Assembly: GCA_016206165.1 (NCBI GenBank)
Contig: JACQSD010000047.1
Coordinates: forward strand, 1-6,657
Source of the DNA: Candidatus Uhrbacteria bacterium
GTDB taxonomy: Bacteria > Patescibacteriota > Patescibacteriia > JACQSD01
Reading direction: 5' to 3'
Length of the DNA: 6,657 bases
The first letter of the stretch is position 1; the number at the start of each line of letters is the position of its first letter. Of the stretch, positions 1-6,624 are shown one piece after another. The notes beneath the pieces were generated by a model, which saw only the letters and a program-made list of their open reading frames with translations, searched no databases and was not told the origin of the DNA. The position numbers and the translations under genes were made by a program.

Positions 1-1099
1 CTGCATCCGTATACGTTGCGACCGTTTTTCGTACAATCATGTCCCAATTGTATTTCGTTGTGACGAGCGTGTGTGCCTCGTTTCGCTTTTTGCCGACGAG
101 CTCCGGATGGGTGAGGAGGAATTTCAATTTTGCAGCACAATCGGTAACTGATTTATTCCGAAAGAAGAATCCAAGATGCTCAAGTGCTTCACGCTGCTCC
201 GGGATGTCGCTTGCAAGTACCGTCTTCCCATGTCCGAGCGCTTCGAGAAGTACATGTGACATTCCTTCCGCTTCTGATGGATGCACGATGAGATATGCAT
301 TCGAATACAACGCATTAAGTGCACGACCAGTCTTTTGACCAAGGAAAAGAATATTGCTATTCCCATGTGCGCGTTCATGCAATTCGTGAACGTAATCATC
401 GGTAAACGCAGAATCACCAACAATCACTAACTTTTTATTTGTCTTCACCATTGTGTACGCTTCAATGAGTGTATGAAATCCTTTATGGCGCACGAGTCGC
501 CCCACCGCAAGAATGTAGTTCCCGCGCTGCAGCCCATCGGATCGAATCGCCTGTGCAGCAACGACACGGTGTGTCTCTGCTCCATAGGGGATGTGTTCTG
601 CAGTGCCTTGATATGTGCACCATACATGTTGTTTCAAGAGGCGAGAGATGACGATTGTCTTATGTGGGAAGCGACACGCAATGTATTCTCCAAATCGGAG
701 ATACCATCGTGCAAGAAACCCCCACTTCTGATGGAAGTAATCTTGTGTATGAAACGTGACAATAATTGGTGTCCGCGGTTTGAGAATCCGGATGAGCACG
801 AGCAACGTCGATGGACCAATGCCATGATAGTGTACAACATCAACCTGACGAAACAGAATATCAATCGTCGCAAGCAATGTGTGCGTGATTGCATCGAGAT
901 GCTTTGTGGGGATACTCGGGAGATACCGGAGTTCCACTCCACGCATCGTTTTCTGTGTTTTCCCTGTATAGTTTTTTCGACAATACACAATCACCTCGTG
1001 GCCTTTCGCCACAAGTCGCGTTGCCAACTCTTCCACATGGCGCTCAACGCCACCGGAACGAGCAGGGATTCCTTTTTGCCCAAGCATTGCTACACGCAT
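1..1099 (-). CDS. GT4-family glycosyltransferase, C-terminus cut by window edge
   Basis: Translating the minus strand from the ATG at 1099-1097 gives an uninterrupted frame of 366 codons to the left edge, with no stop, so the gene is partial. The product looks like a cytoplasmic or membrane-associated retaining GT-B glycosyltransferase that would move a sugar from a nucleotide sugar to a glycan acceptor. The N-terminal Rossmann half starts MRVAMLGQKGIPARSGGVER (residues 1-20), the glycine-rich acceptor-side loop typical of family 4 enzymes, close to the rhamnosyltransferase-like GIPARxGG type. The C-terminal half has AVGRLVRHKG (198-207), with R201 and K206 as the likely diphosphate-binding pair, and the E-x7-E motif at E278 and E286 in SEAEGMSHVLLEAL. 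Family members are usually about 370-400 aa, so little is missing. The gene follows a terminator and has its own promoter, so it begins a new transcription unit. Donor and acceptor cannot be told from sequence. Confidence 0.93.
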   Translation of the reverse strand, partial: MRVAMLGQKGIPARSGGVERHVEELATRLVAKGHEVIVYCRKNYTGKTQKTMRGVELRYLPSIPTKHLDAITHTLLATIDILFRQVDVVHYHGIGPSTLLVLIRILKPRTPIIVTFHTQDYFHQKWGFLARWYLRFGEYIACRFPHKTIVISRLLKQHVWCTYQGTAEHIPYGAETHRVVAAQAIRSDGLQRGNYILAVGRLVRHKGFHTLIEAYTMVKTNKKLVIVGDSAFTDDYVHELHERAHGNSNILFLGQKTGRALNALYSNAYLIVHPSEAEGMSHVLLEALGHGKTVLASDIPEQREALEHLGFFFRNKSVTDCAAKLKFLLTHPELVGKKRNEAHTLVTTKYNWDMIVRKTVATYTDA

Positions 1100-1107
1100 A
1101 ATGAGCT

Positions 1108-1136
1108 ACCTTAGCAAAAAAGATAGATTTTGTCAA
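1108..1136 (-). promoter_or_regulatory. Sigma70-type promoter for the left glycosyltransferase
   Basis: On the minus strand a perfect TTGACA (1136-1131) is followed by a 17-nt spacer and TAAGGT (1113-1108). A TGC sits directly before the hexamer (1116-1114), which fits an extended -10. The -10 itself is a weak match to TATAAT. It lies just downstream of the terminator at 1180-1152, where a new promoter is expected. Predicted transcription would start near 1101, only about two bases before the ATG at 1099, so the message could be nearly leaderless. The same bases also supply AAGG, a possible Shine-Dalgarno 9 nt from the ATG, so the two readings compete. Confidence 0.6.
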
Positions 1137-1151
1137 TGGCTTTCATATAGC

Positions 1152-1180
1152 AAAAAACCCCCGTAAATGCGGGGGTTTTT
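1152..1180 (-). terminator. Intrinsic terminator after the DUF11-repeat gene
   Basis: An 11-bp perfect stem (1180-1170 with 1163-1153) with a 6-nt loop is formed by five A-T pairs plus a CCCCCG/CGGGGG core. Read on the minus strand, the hairpin ends in a run of six T (1157-1152). It begins 14 bases past the TAG stop at 1197-1195, the expected place for rho-independent termination. The plus-strand reading also ends in five T, so the element could act both ways, but no plus-strand gene feeds into it. Confidence 0.9.
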
Positions 1181-1194
1181 GGTTCGAAATCGCA

Positions 1195-3150
1195 CTATGG
1201 ATTCCGTATGATCCCTTTGCTCTTCGCAAGTGGGTCATTCAAGAGCGCCGTGGTAACGTCCGCAACTGCTTTTTCGATCGTCTCTTGAGTGACAATGTCT
1301 TGCCCCTGGATCGATTGTCCTTGAATCAACGCGGCTAATTTCCCAACTGCGGCCGTTTCTGGCGTGAACGCAACTTCAAAACTCGCGCCAATATCAGGAT
1401 AGATGCCTCCGGTCTCACGTTTCACTTGATCAACATTCCAGAGCACTGTATTTGTTCCTGCGTCAAACTTCACTGCATCACCATAGGTCGTGCTCACCTT
1501 GCCAGTCCATGCAACGCCTGTCGGTAATACACCACGGACAACGACTGCACGTACTTCATTCACCTGATTCACGACATTCCAAAAAATCCAATACCGAGTT
1601 GTCTTTCCCACGATCGGCGGCAATGGGCCTCTCCCGAGTTGCTCTCCCTCATCCGTGTAATATCGTACAAATGATTGGAGGTTGAGTGCTGCGCTAATCG
1701 GAAGATCGATAGTGTTCGTGCTTGGGATAATCGTCTCAACATCTGGTTCGATACGATACTGCGTTGTCAGTTTCACCGGCAATTTCGCCGTCGTGCGTGA
1801 GAGTACGATGCGTTGGTCAAATGTCGCGCGACTCGCGACGGTAAATATTGCTTCACCTTTTCCTTTTGCGCGAACGAGCGCAAGTTGCGGAGATGTTTTT
1901 TTGTTGATCCGTACGGTCGAACCATCGAGCACACCCGCACTGCTCGTGAATGTTGCGGGGTCAAGGAATGCACTCGGAAACTCAATGGCGATCATTGCAT
2001 TAAGAATATCCACGTTTCCTCCGTTCTCATACGTCACTGTATACGTCGTTGGTTCTCCAGGACGGACACTTGGCGTATCAATCACGAGTGCCGTTTGCAG
2101 TTGCGGATAAAAAATTGGGACGATAAACACCGTTTCACCTTGATCAATCGTTCGCGTTCCTTCGTGGATGACGACACGCATAGAAATTGACACTTGCGCT
2201 TGCCCTTTCCCATCAAGTGTCCCAGTCATGATAATTTTTCCTTCTCCGTCCGGCGCGAGACGATCAAGAACAAACACGCCATTCTTCCGTGCTGGTTCTG
2301 CGCGTTCAAGGATAAACCCGTCAGGAAATTGCGGTTGAATCACCGCACGTTCAATCGGAAAAACACCGTGGTTTACATACGCGACGGGAAATGTTACTGA
2401 TTGTCCATTGACAACCTGTTTCGGGATCTCTGCAGTCAGTGTGAGTGTTGCTGCACTGGTAATGGATCCTGTATCGGTTGCGCTCACATGCTCTTCGCGC
2501 GTACTTCCCTCCGGTGTGTAGGAAAAATTGGCCGCAACATGCACTGCGTCTTCAATTGACCCGAGGATATCTCCACGAATACGTAATTCTGCAGTTCCTC
2601 CTGCTTCAACTGCGCCGAGTACCCATGTTTTTGTTTTGGCGTTATATCCTTCGCTTGGTTCAGCGGTGATATGCGTCAATGTGGTGGGGAGTTGTACGAC
2701 AACCGTTGCTCGCTCGAGTCGTTCTCTATTTTCATTTGTATATGCGAGTGTATATGTCACGCTTGTTCCGCTCACAAGTGCCCCCTCACGCGCAATCGAA
2801 AAACGAATACCAGCAACAAGACTTTTCCCAAATCCAATATAGAGCGCGAGATTATATCCCACGAGCCCCACAACGGTAATGGCGAGGAGCGCATCGACAA
2901 TGAGATGGCGCCACCCGTGCGGGCGCTCCGGTTGATAATGCTTAAAATACCGACGTTCGATCGGTTCAATAAATGCTCCGCGTGCAGGATCAGCAATGAC
3001 ATTCAATGTTCCAATGATGATATTTTGTCGCCCACGCTGAAGCGAACGACCCGCGTCATTATTTTGCTCTGGCGGTCGCGTTCCAGCCGGAAGCACTTCG
3101 ATTTCTGATTGTTCCTCTTGTGGTGACATAAATGTAATGATTCTCCACAC
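1195..3150 (-). CDS. Single-pass membrane protein with DUF11-like extracellular repeats
   Basis: This 651-aa protein is probably an envelope or surface structural protein; no enzymatic motif is visible. Residues 1-80 are polar, charged and probably cytoplasmic, ending in a basic stretch (RRYFKHYQPERPHGWRH) that favours an N-in orientation. One hydrophobic helix spans about 83-107. The rest is beta-rich and repetitive, with about four DUF11/Ig-like units near 115-230, 235-345, 352-460 and 487-600. Each has a pattern like G-x-x-V-x-Y-x-V-x-Y-x-N followed by a P-[x]-G/F turn, for example TTYTVTYENGG (368-378) and VTFPVAYVNHG (252-262). The fourth unit is richer in tryptophan. A glutamine-rich linker and polar tail end the protein. 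The chosen start is GTG at 3150, which has AGGTGA 5 nt upstream; ATG at 3129 (644 aa) is the alternative, with GGAG 13 nt upstream. The gene begins 26 nt after the hydrolase stop and is probably co-transcribed with it. Its exact role is unknown. Confidence 0.88.
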   Translation of the reverse strand: MWRIITFMSPQEEQSEIEVLPAGTRPPEQNNDAGRSLQRGRQNIIIGTLNVIADPARGAFIEPIERRYFKHYQPERPHGWRHLIVDALLAITVVGLVGYNLALYIGFGKSLVAGIRFSIAREGALVSGTSVTYTLAYTNENRERLERATVVVQLPTTLTHITAEPSEGYNAKTKTWVLGAVEAGGTAELRIRGDILGSIEDAVHVAANFSYTPEGSTREEHVSATDTGSITSAATLTLTAEIPKQVVNGQSVTFPVAYVNHGVFPIERAVIQPQFPDGFILERAEPARKNGVFVLDRLAPDGEGKIIMTGTLDGKGQAQVSISMRVVIHEGTRTIDQGETVFIVPIFYPQLQTALVIDTPSVRPGEPTTYTVTYENGGNVDILNAMIAIEFPSAFLDPATFTSSAGVLDGSTVRINKKTSPQLALVRAKGKGEAIFTVASRATFDQRIVLSRTTAKLPVKLTTQYRIEPDVETIIPSTNTIDLPISAALNLQSFVRYYTDEGEQLGRGPLPPIVGKTTRYWIFWNVVNQVNEVRAVVVRGVLPTGVAWTGKVSTTYGDAVKFDAGTNTVLWNVDQVKRETGGIYPDIGASFEVAFTPETAAVGKLAALIQGQSIQGQDIVTQETIEKAVADVTTALLNDPLAKSKGIIRNP

Positions 3151-3151
3151 T

Positions 3152-3196
3152 TACATCACCTGGAGATGTATTTATTTTACATCTCCGGGTGATGTA
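3152..3196 (-). promoter_or_regulatory. Intercistronic hairpin of two 19-bp quasi-palindromic arms
   Basis: The plus-strand arms are TACATCACCTGGAGATGTA (3152-3170) and TACATCTCCGGGTGATGTA (3178-3196), separated by the 7-nt loop TTTATTT. The second arm is the reverse complement of the first except for one base (18 of 19 paired; an A-C mismatch at 3161/3187 in the minus-strand RNA). Each arm is also nearly self-complementary (TACATC...GATGTA around CC-N-GG). The hairpin overlaps the last six codons and the TAA stop of the hydrolase gene and ends one base before the GTG start of the next. It has no T-run after it, so it does not look like a standard terminator. It could block ribosome access to the downstream gene, stabilise a processed RNA end, or be a DNA-binding site or a small mobile palindromic repeat. 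Confidence 0.75.
3156..3161 (-). promoter_or_regulatory. Ribosome binding site (AGGTGA) inside a hairpin arm
   Basis: AGGTGA on the minus strand lies 5 nt before the GTG at 3150 and is the best Shine-Dalgarno match near either candidate start, so it supports GTG over the ATG at 3129. It falls within the downstream arm of the hairpin at 3196-3152 and would be base-paired when that hairpin forms. Confidence 0.55.
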
Positions 3197-5423
3197 GACC
3201 ATTAAGTCGTAAACTCAATTCTCTCGGCGCCTGCGAAATTGTAAACACATCCGTCGTCAGCGCAAGAATTTCTGATCTTCCATCGCCATCAAGATCCGCA
3301 ACCGCAACGCGTGATCCACCGCGCTTTGATTTGTACGCAAACCACCCTTTCCCTTGTGCATTTCCCTTCCCATCAAAGACGCGGATATGTGGGCCGCCGC
3401 TTGTGCCCGCGCCAGTGACAATTTCTGCGCGCTCATCACCATCAAGGTCACCGGACGCAACGTTCACACCACCACGAAACGAACTGGTATAGGCAAGGAA
3501 TGTAGTGATCCGCTTCCCGGTATTTGTAAAAACGCGAACTTCTGGTTTCATTTTTACACCCCCGCCAACGACGATCTCAAGCGCCCGATCACCTTGGACA
3601 TTGCCGAGTGCAATACTCCCGCCGCCGGTATATTTCTTCCCAAATGGATAGATGCTCCCCAAGAACTGGTTTCCTTCTTGTGTAAACGCGCGCACCTCGG
3701 TGGGAATCTTTCCTTGTCCGGGAATAGTAACAATGTCCATACTCCCATCTCCGTTGAGATCGCCGACCGCGAGGCGGAATGCATCGGTATACCCCGCTCC
3801 ATAGGGCTGGAATGTCGCACGGATGCCGCCGCTCGCATCAATGACACGAATGACCCCCTTATCCGCAACGACTGTCAGTGTATCACTCCCGTTGGATCGG
3901 AGACGATACACCTCGCTTGAACCGCGATAACGACTATCGTACACAAAGAATCCATTACGTGTTGATACGCCATTCACATTAAACACGCGCGCGAATGATC
4001 CATTCGCAAATGGTGCATTCCCAAGAATATCAAGCGGGCGAAGGAGAATGATTCCGTCCTCTGCAGGAATCGTTACTTCTTGCACGATTGATCCATCATT
4101 TGTTCGCGCGTCTTGTTTACCATGAATTTTTTCAAAGTCTTCACGAAATTCAATACGCCGTTCTTCATTCGTCGCATTCACGAGCACAATACCATTTTGA
4201 AAATCTCTCTGCCACACGCCGGAGCGATATGTCCCCTGATCTTTCCCTCCGCCAATGAGGAATGGGGCACGCGCAGGCCCCCCAAGACCAACATCAAACT
4301 CATCATAATACCAAAGCTTGCTCCGATCTTCCGTTCCTGAATCAAAATTGTAATACCCAAGCCCAAGGAGTGTGGAGGTGAGCCCAAAGCGCATGAGCCG
4401 ATAACTCGCCGCGTTCCCGGTATTATCACTATCCGAGTTCACGATATTGAGGCGTGGTGCATATCCCTCGTGTTCGCTCAACTGATATCGCTTCATGGAT
4501 CCCGGCCAACCCCCCTCATAAAACTCGGGAAAACCCTCAAGCATACGTCCGTTCACAAATGTACTATACCGCTCCGGATCACCAATGCCAATGTTCCCAT
4601 TTGCGATGATGAGCTTCCCATCACCAACGAGTGAACGGAGTGTTTGAAAAAGTTCAATCTGCCCCTGCTGCCAGAGTCGATCAGAAACATCCTTTGTTTC
4701 TGCTTGCGCATCACGATTAAGATCCGCATTTGGATGCAACCAATAAATCCCATCCCAAACAATGTCAAACAAGATGCCATCCCAGAGCCCTGAATCAATG
4801 ACCTCCGTTTTCAAAAATCGGGCGAGATATTGCGCGTATGTTTTCCCTTCGCTATTTTTTGCAGCGAGATTCATGAGCACGTGCTGCTTCCAAAAAACAA
4901 GTTCGCGCCCACTCGTATCTCGTAAAAACCATTCGGGCGAAGAATTGTTGTACAATCGTGTCCAAAGCCCATCACCCGTTGGCTCAATCACGTGGAGTGA
5001 ATATTTCCGTGACTCCACCGGGAGAGTATATGCGAGTAAAATAATTTTTGGATTCATCTGTTTCAACTTGCGCAGCATCTCCGGCCGTATGTGCGTCGCC
5101 TCCATATCAAGAATCGCGACATCATAGTGTGCGAGCGTACGCACATTATCATCGGTGAGATATGGGTTTAAATAAAGCGCGGCAATTTTTGGGTAGGTGT
5201 GATCAGGAATCGTGAAAGCAGTGCTCAAGAGCGGGGAGAGAATAAAAATGCTCAATATCGAAACAATAAAAATCTTTCGTAAAAAAAATAAATAATTCCC
5301 AATACCCAATACCCAATTCCCAATGAAATGAATAAACTCCAAAATTCTTTTTTTGGATAATTCATCATTTATTGGATATTGGTAATTGGGAATTGGAAAT
5401 TTTCTTTTGAACAAGTTCTTCAT
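3177..5423 (-). CDS. Exported GHL15-like glycoside hydrolase with FG-GAP/VCBS repeats
   Basis: Read from the ATG at 5423, this is 748 aa. Residues 9-47 are encoded largely by a heptad repeat. A hydrophobic segment follows a basic pair (RK 49-50, then about 51-69, ending LLSTA), resembling a signal peptide or N-terminal anchor. Residues about 78-465 resemble the hypothetical glycosyl hydrolase 15 (GHL15) TIM-barrel family: KIAALYLNPYL (79-89), VAILDMEATHIRP (102-114), KIILLAYTLPVE (126-137), WDGILFDIVWDGIYW (214-228), LIIANGN (271-277), NGRMLEGFPEFYEGGW (291-306). By position, D220 or D224 and E296 are candidate catalytic acids (inference). Residues about 470-725 form FG-GAP/VCBS repeats with calcium-loop motifs DLNGDGSMD (555-563), a degenerate NVQGDRALE (608-616), DLDGDERAE (659-667) and DLDGDGRSE (710-718), likely a partial beta-propeller for binding. 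The start is uncertain: ATG 5423 overlaps the upstream gene by 59 nt and lacks a clear ribosome binding site; TTG at 5309 (710 aa) would keep the signal peptide. The frame stays open to 5621, which is too deep in the neighbour to be likely. Confidence 0.85.
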   Translation of the reverse strand: MKNLFKRKFPIPNYQYPINDELSKKRILEFIHFIGNWVLGIGNYLFFLRKIFIVSILSIFILSPLLSTAFTIPDHTYPKIAALYLNPYLTDDNVRTLAHYDVAILDMEATHIRPEMLRKLKQMNPKIILLAYTLPVESRKYSLHVIEPTGDGLWTRLYNNSSPEWFLRDTSGRELVFWKQHVLMNLAAKNSEGKTYAQYLARFLKTEVIDSGLWDGILFDIVWDGIYWLHPNADLNRDAQAETKDVSDRLWQQGQIELFQTLRSLVGDGKLIIANGNIGIGDPERYSTFVNGRMLEGFPEFYEGGWPGSMKRYQLSEHEGYAPRLNIVNSDSDNTGNAASYRLMRFGLTSTLLGLGYYNFDSGTEDRSKLWYYDEFDVGLGGPARAPFLIGGGKDQGTYRSGVWQRDFQNGIVLVNATNEERRIEFREDFEKIHGKQDARTNDGSIVQEVTIPAEDGIILLRPLDILGNAPFANGSFARVFNVNGVSTRNGFFVYDSRYRGSSEVYRLRSNGSDTLTVVADKGVIRVIDASGGIRATFQPYGAGYTDAFRLAVGDLNGDGSMDIVTIPGQGKIPTEVRAFTQEGNQFLGSIYPFGKKYTGGGSIALGNVQGDRALEIVVGGGVKMKPEVRVFTNTGKRITTFLAYTSSFRGGVNVASGDLDGDERAEIVTGAGTSGGPHIRVFDGKGNAQGKGWFAYKSKRGGSRVAVADLDGDGRSEILALTTDVFTISQAPRELSLRLNGLHHPEM
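5294..5401. repeat. Inverted repeat of ATTGGNN heptads spanning two gene ends
   Basis: On the minus strand, 5324-5294 is four 7-bp units (ATTGGGA, ATTGGGT, ATTGGGT, ATTGGGA) plus ATT. On the plus strand, 5371-5401 is four units (ATTGGAT, ATTGGTA, ATTGGGA, ATTGGAA) plus ATT. The two 31-bp arms are inverted with respect to each other and agree at 25 of 31 positions, with a 46-bp A/T-rich loop between. All mismatches fall in the last two positions of the heptads. The right arm encodes the end of the glycosyltransferase (ISNSQLPISN) before its TGA at 5367-5365. Read in the hydrolase frame, the element encodes the unusual stretch FPIPNYQYPIN ... IGNWVLGIGN. It resembles low-complexity palindromic repeats seen between genes in Patescibacteria (recalled, not searched). 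Confidence 0.8.
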
Positions 5424-6624
5424 ACCATTCAATAAGTTTTGTATAGTGCATTTCGCGTGCATAGAGAATTGCGGCAACTTTCCGTCCATTCTTCCCCATA
5501 CTCTGCCGAAGACGTTCGTCCTGAATGAGGCGAGCGATTGCGCTTCTCCATGCATCCCCATCATCCGCAGGCACAATGAGACCAGTTTTCTCGTGGTCAA
5601 TAATCTCCGGCAGCGCACCACGATTTGATGCGACCACAGGAACGCCGTAACTCAATGCCTCAATCACGACAATACCAAAGGGCTCAAAAAACTGTGACGG
5701 AACAACAGCGATTGATGCGCGTTGATACCATGCAGCAAGCGCATCCCCTTCGACATGCCCAACAAAAACGACGCCACTCCGCTTCCCAAACCGCTCTTGT
5801 AATGGCGCTTCTTCTGGGCCAGTACCAATAATGGCGATACGCCAGGGTGACGGCAAAGCATGCACCATTTCCAGAAATTTGTCAACCCCCTTCTCCTTCG
5901 AAAGCCGCCCAACATACAGAATGAGTGGTTCACGTGTCCCATGCTTCTCTGGTGGCGGAATTGTAGGAAGAAAGTATGGGAGCACACGAATTTTTAACCC
6001 ATCCTGACCGAACTTCACAAATTCGTCACGGACAAAATGGCTCGGGGCAATAAAAAGATCAACAGAACGTTCATAAACCTTGAGCATCTTATGGAAATAC
6101 ATCTCAACGCTCCCGAGCGCGCTCGCTGCAACAGAATCACGAAGACACTTGTGCACTGTTGCTTCATAATACTTTCCGCCACGGCATCGCTCGCACGGGC
6201 TCCCCTGGGTATAGAGTTTATAATTTGGGCAGATGAGCTTGTAGTCAGAAAGGGTCATGACGATCGGGATATGATGGCGCACAAGCACAGGAAGAATCGA
6301 CGGTGAAAGATGATGATAAATAAGATGGAGGTGCGCAAGGTCTGGTTTTGTTTTTTGAATGAGCGCCTCTATCTTCCGCTCCGCTTCTCGTGACCAAAGG
6401 ACGCGCGCTGCGGCCGCGATACCCGCCGCGCTCCACGGAGACGCGTGTGTGTCTACCGGGGACACAAAATATTCCTGATAGGGTGACGGAAGATTGTTTG
6501 GATGCTGCATCGCAAATGGAATCACGGTATGCCCGTGCTCCTCCAAAAGATGCGAAAGGGTCAGCATGTACCGCTCCGCCCCACCACGGAGATGATAGAA
6601 TTTATTAATCTGTAAAATTTTCAT
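5365..6624 (-). CDS. GT4-family glycosyltransferase
   Basis: This complete 419-aa frame begins at ATG 6624 with AGGA 5 nt upstream and ends at TGA 5365. It is a GT-B fold, family 4 glycosyltransferase expected to use a nucleotide-sugar donor on the cytoplasmic side. The N-terminal half has MKILQINKFYHLRGGAERYM (1-20), the family GGAE loop. A cysteine-containing segment, YKLICPNYKLY...CERCRGGKYY...HKC (C132, C144, C147, C160), is common in a subset of capsule and O-antigen type GT4 enzymes and might bind metal (inference). The donor half has LYVGRLSKEKGV (236-247), with R240 and K245, and FEPFGIVVIEALSYGVPVVA, with E314 and E322 as E-x7-E. Length is normal for the family. The last eleven residues or so come from the heptad repeat and look like a tail added by it. 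The gene probably heads the operon with the exported hydrolase and the DUF11-repeat protein. Sugar specificity is not readable. Confidence 0.95.
   Translation of the reverse strand: MKILQINKFYHLRGGAERYMLTLSHLLEEHGHTVIPFAMQHPNNLPSPYQEYFVSPVDTHASPWSAAGIAAAARVLWSREAERKIEALIQKTKPDLAHLHLIYHHLSPSILPVLVRHHIPIVMTLSDYKLICPNYKLYTQGSPCERCRGGKYYEATVHKCLRDSVAASALGSVEMYFHKMLKVYERSVDLFIAPSHFVRDEFVKFGQDGLKIRVLPYFLPTIPPPEKHGTREPLILYVGRLSKEKGVDKFLEMVHALPSPWRIAIIGTGPEEAPLQERFGKRSGVVFVGHVEGDALAAWYQRASIAVVPSQFFEPFGIVVIEALSYGVPVVASNRGALPEIIDHEKTGLIVPADDGDAWRSAIARLIQDERLRQSMGKNGRKVAAILYAREMHYTKLIEWYEELVQKKISNSQLPISNK

Noticed and set aside
473..1114. A 213-codon plus-strand open frame with an ATG
   Set aside because: It lies opposite the left glycosyltransferase, whose minus-strand frame has clear GT4 motifs over the same bases. 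Its translation is rich in Cys, His and Met and shows no domain.
1152..1180. Terminator as evidence for a plus-strand gene ending here
   Set aside because: The stem is flanked by A and T runs and so is symmetrical, but no supportable plus-strand gene lies to its left.
1682..2190. Overlapping plus-strand open frames opposite the DUF11-repeat gene
   Set aside because: No ribosome binding site or recognisable domain; the minus-strand frame is continuous and has a consistent repeat structure.
3354..3920. A 188-codon plus-strand open frame
   Set aside because: It is antisense to the FG-GAP/VCBS repeats of the hydrolase gene, and the repeated coding pattern there explains the open frame.
5294..5401. 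The heptad array as a CRISPR array
   Set aside because: Units are 7 bp, contiguous and inverted in two blocks, with no spacers of regular length and no cas genes nearby.
5424..5621. Extension of the hydrolase frame upstream to 5621
   Set aside because: This would overlap the glycosyltransferase by 257 nt, and the translated residues are a frame shadow of the conserved GT4 C-terminal region with no signal-like or domain character.
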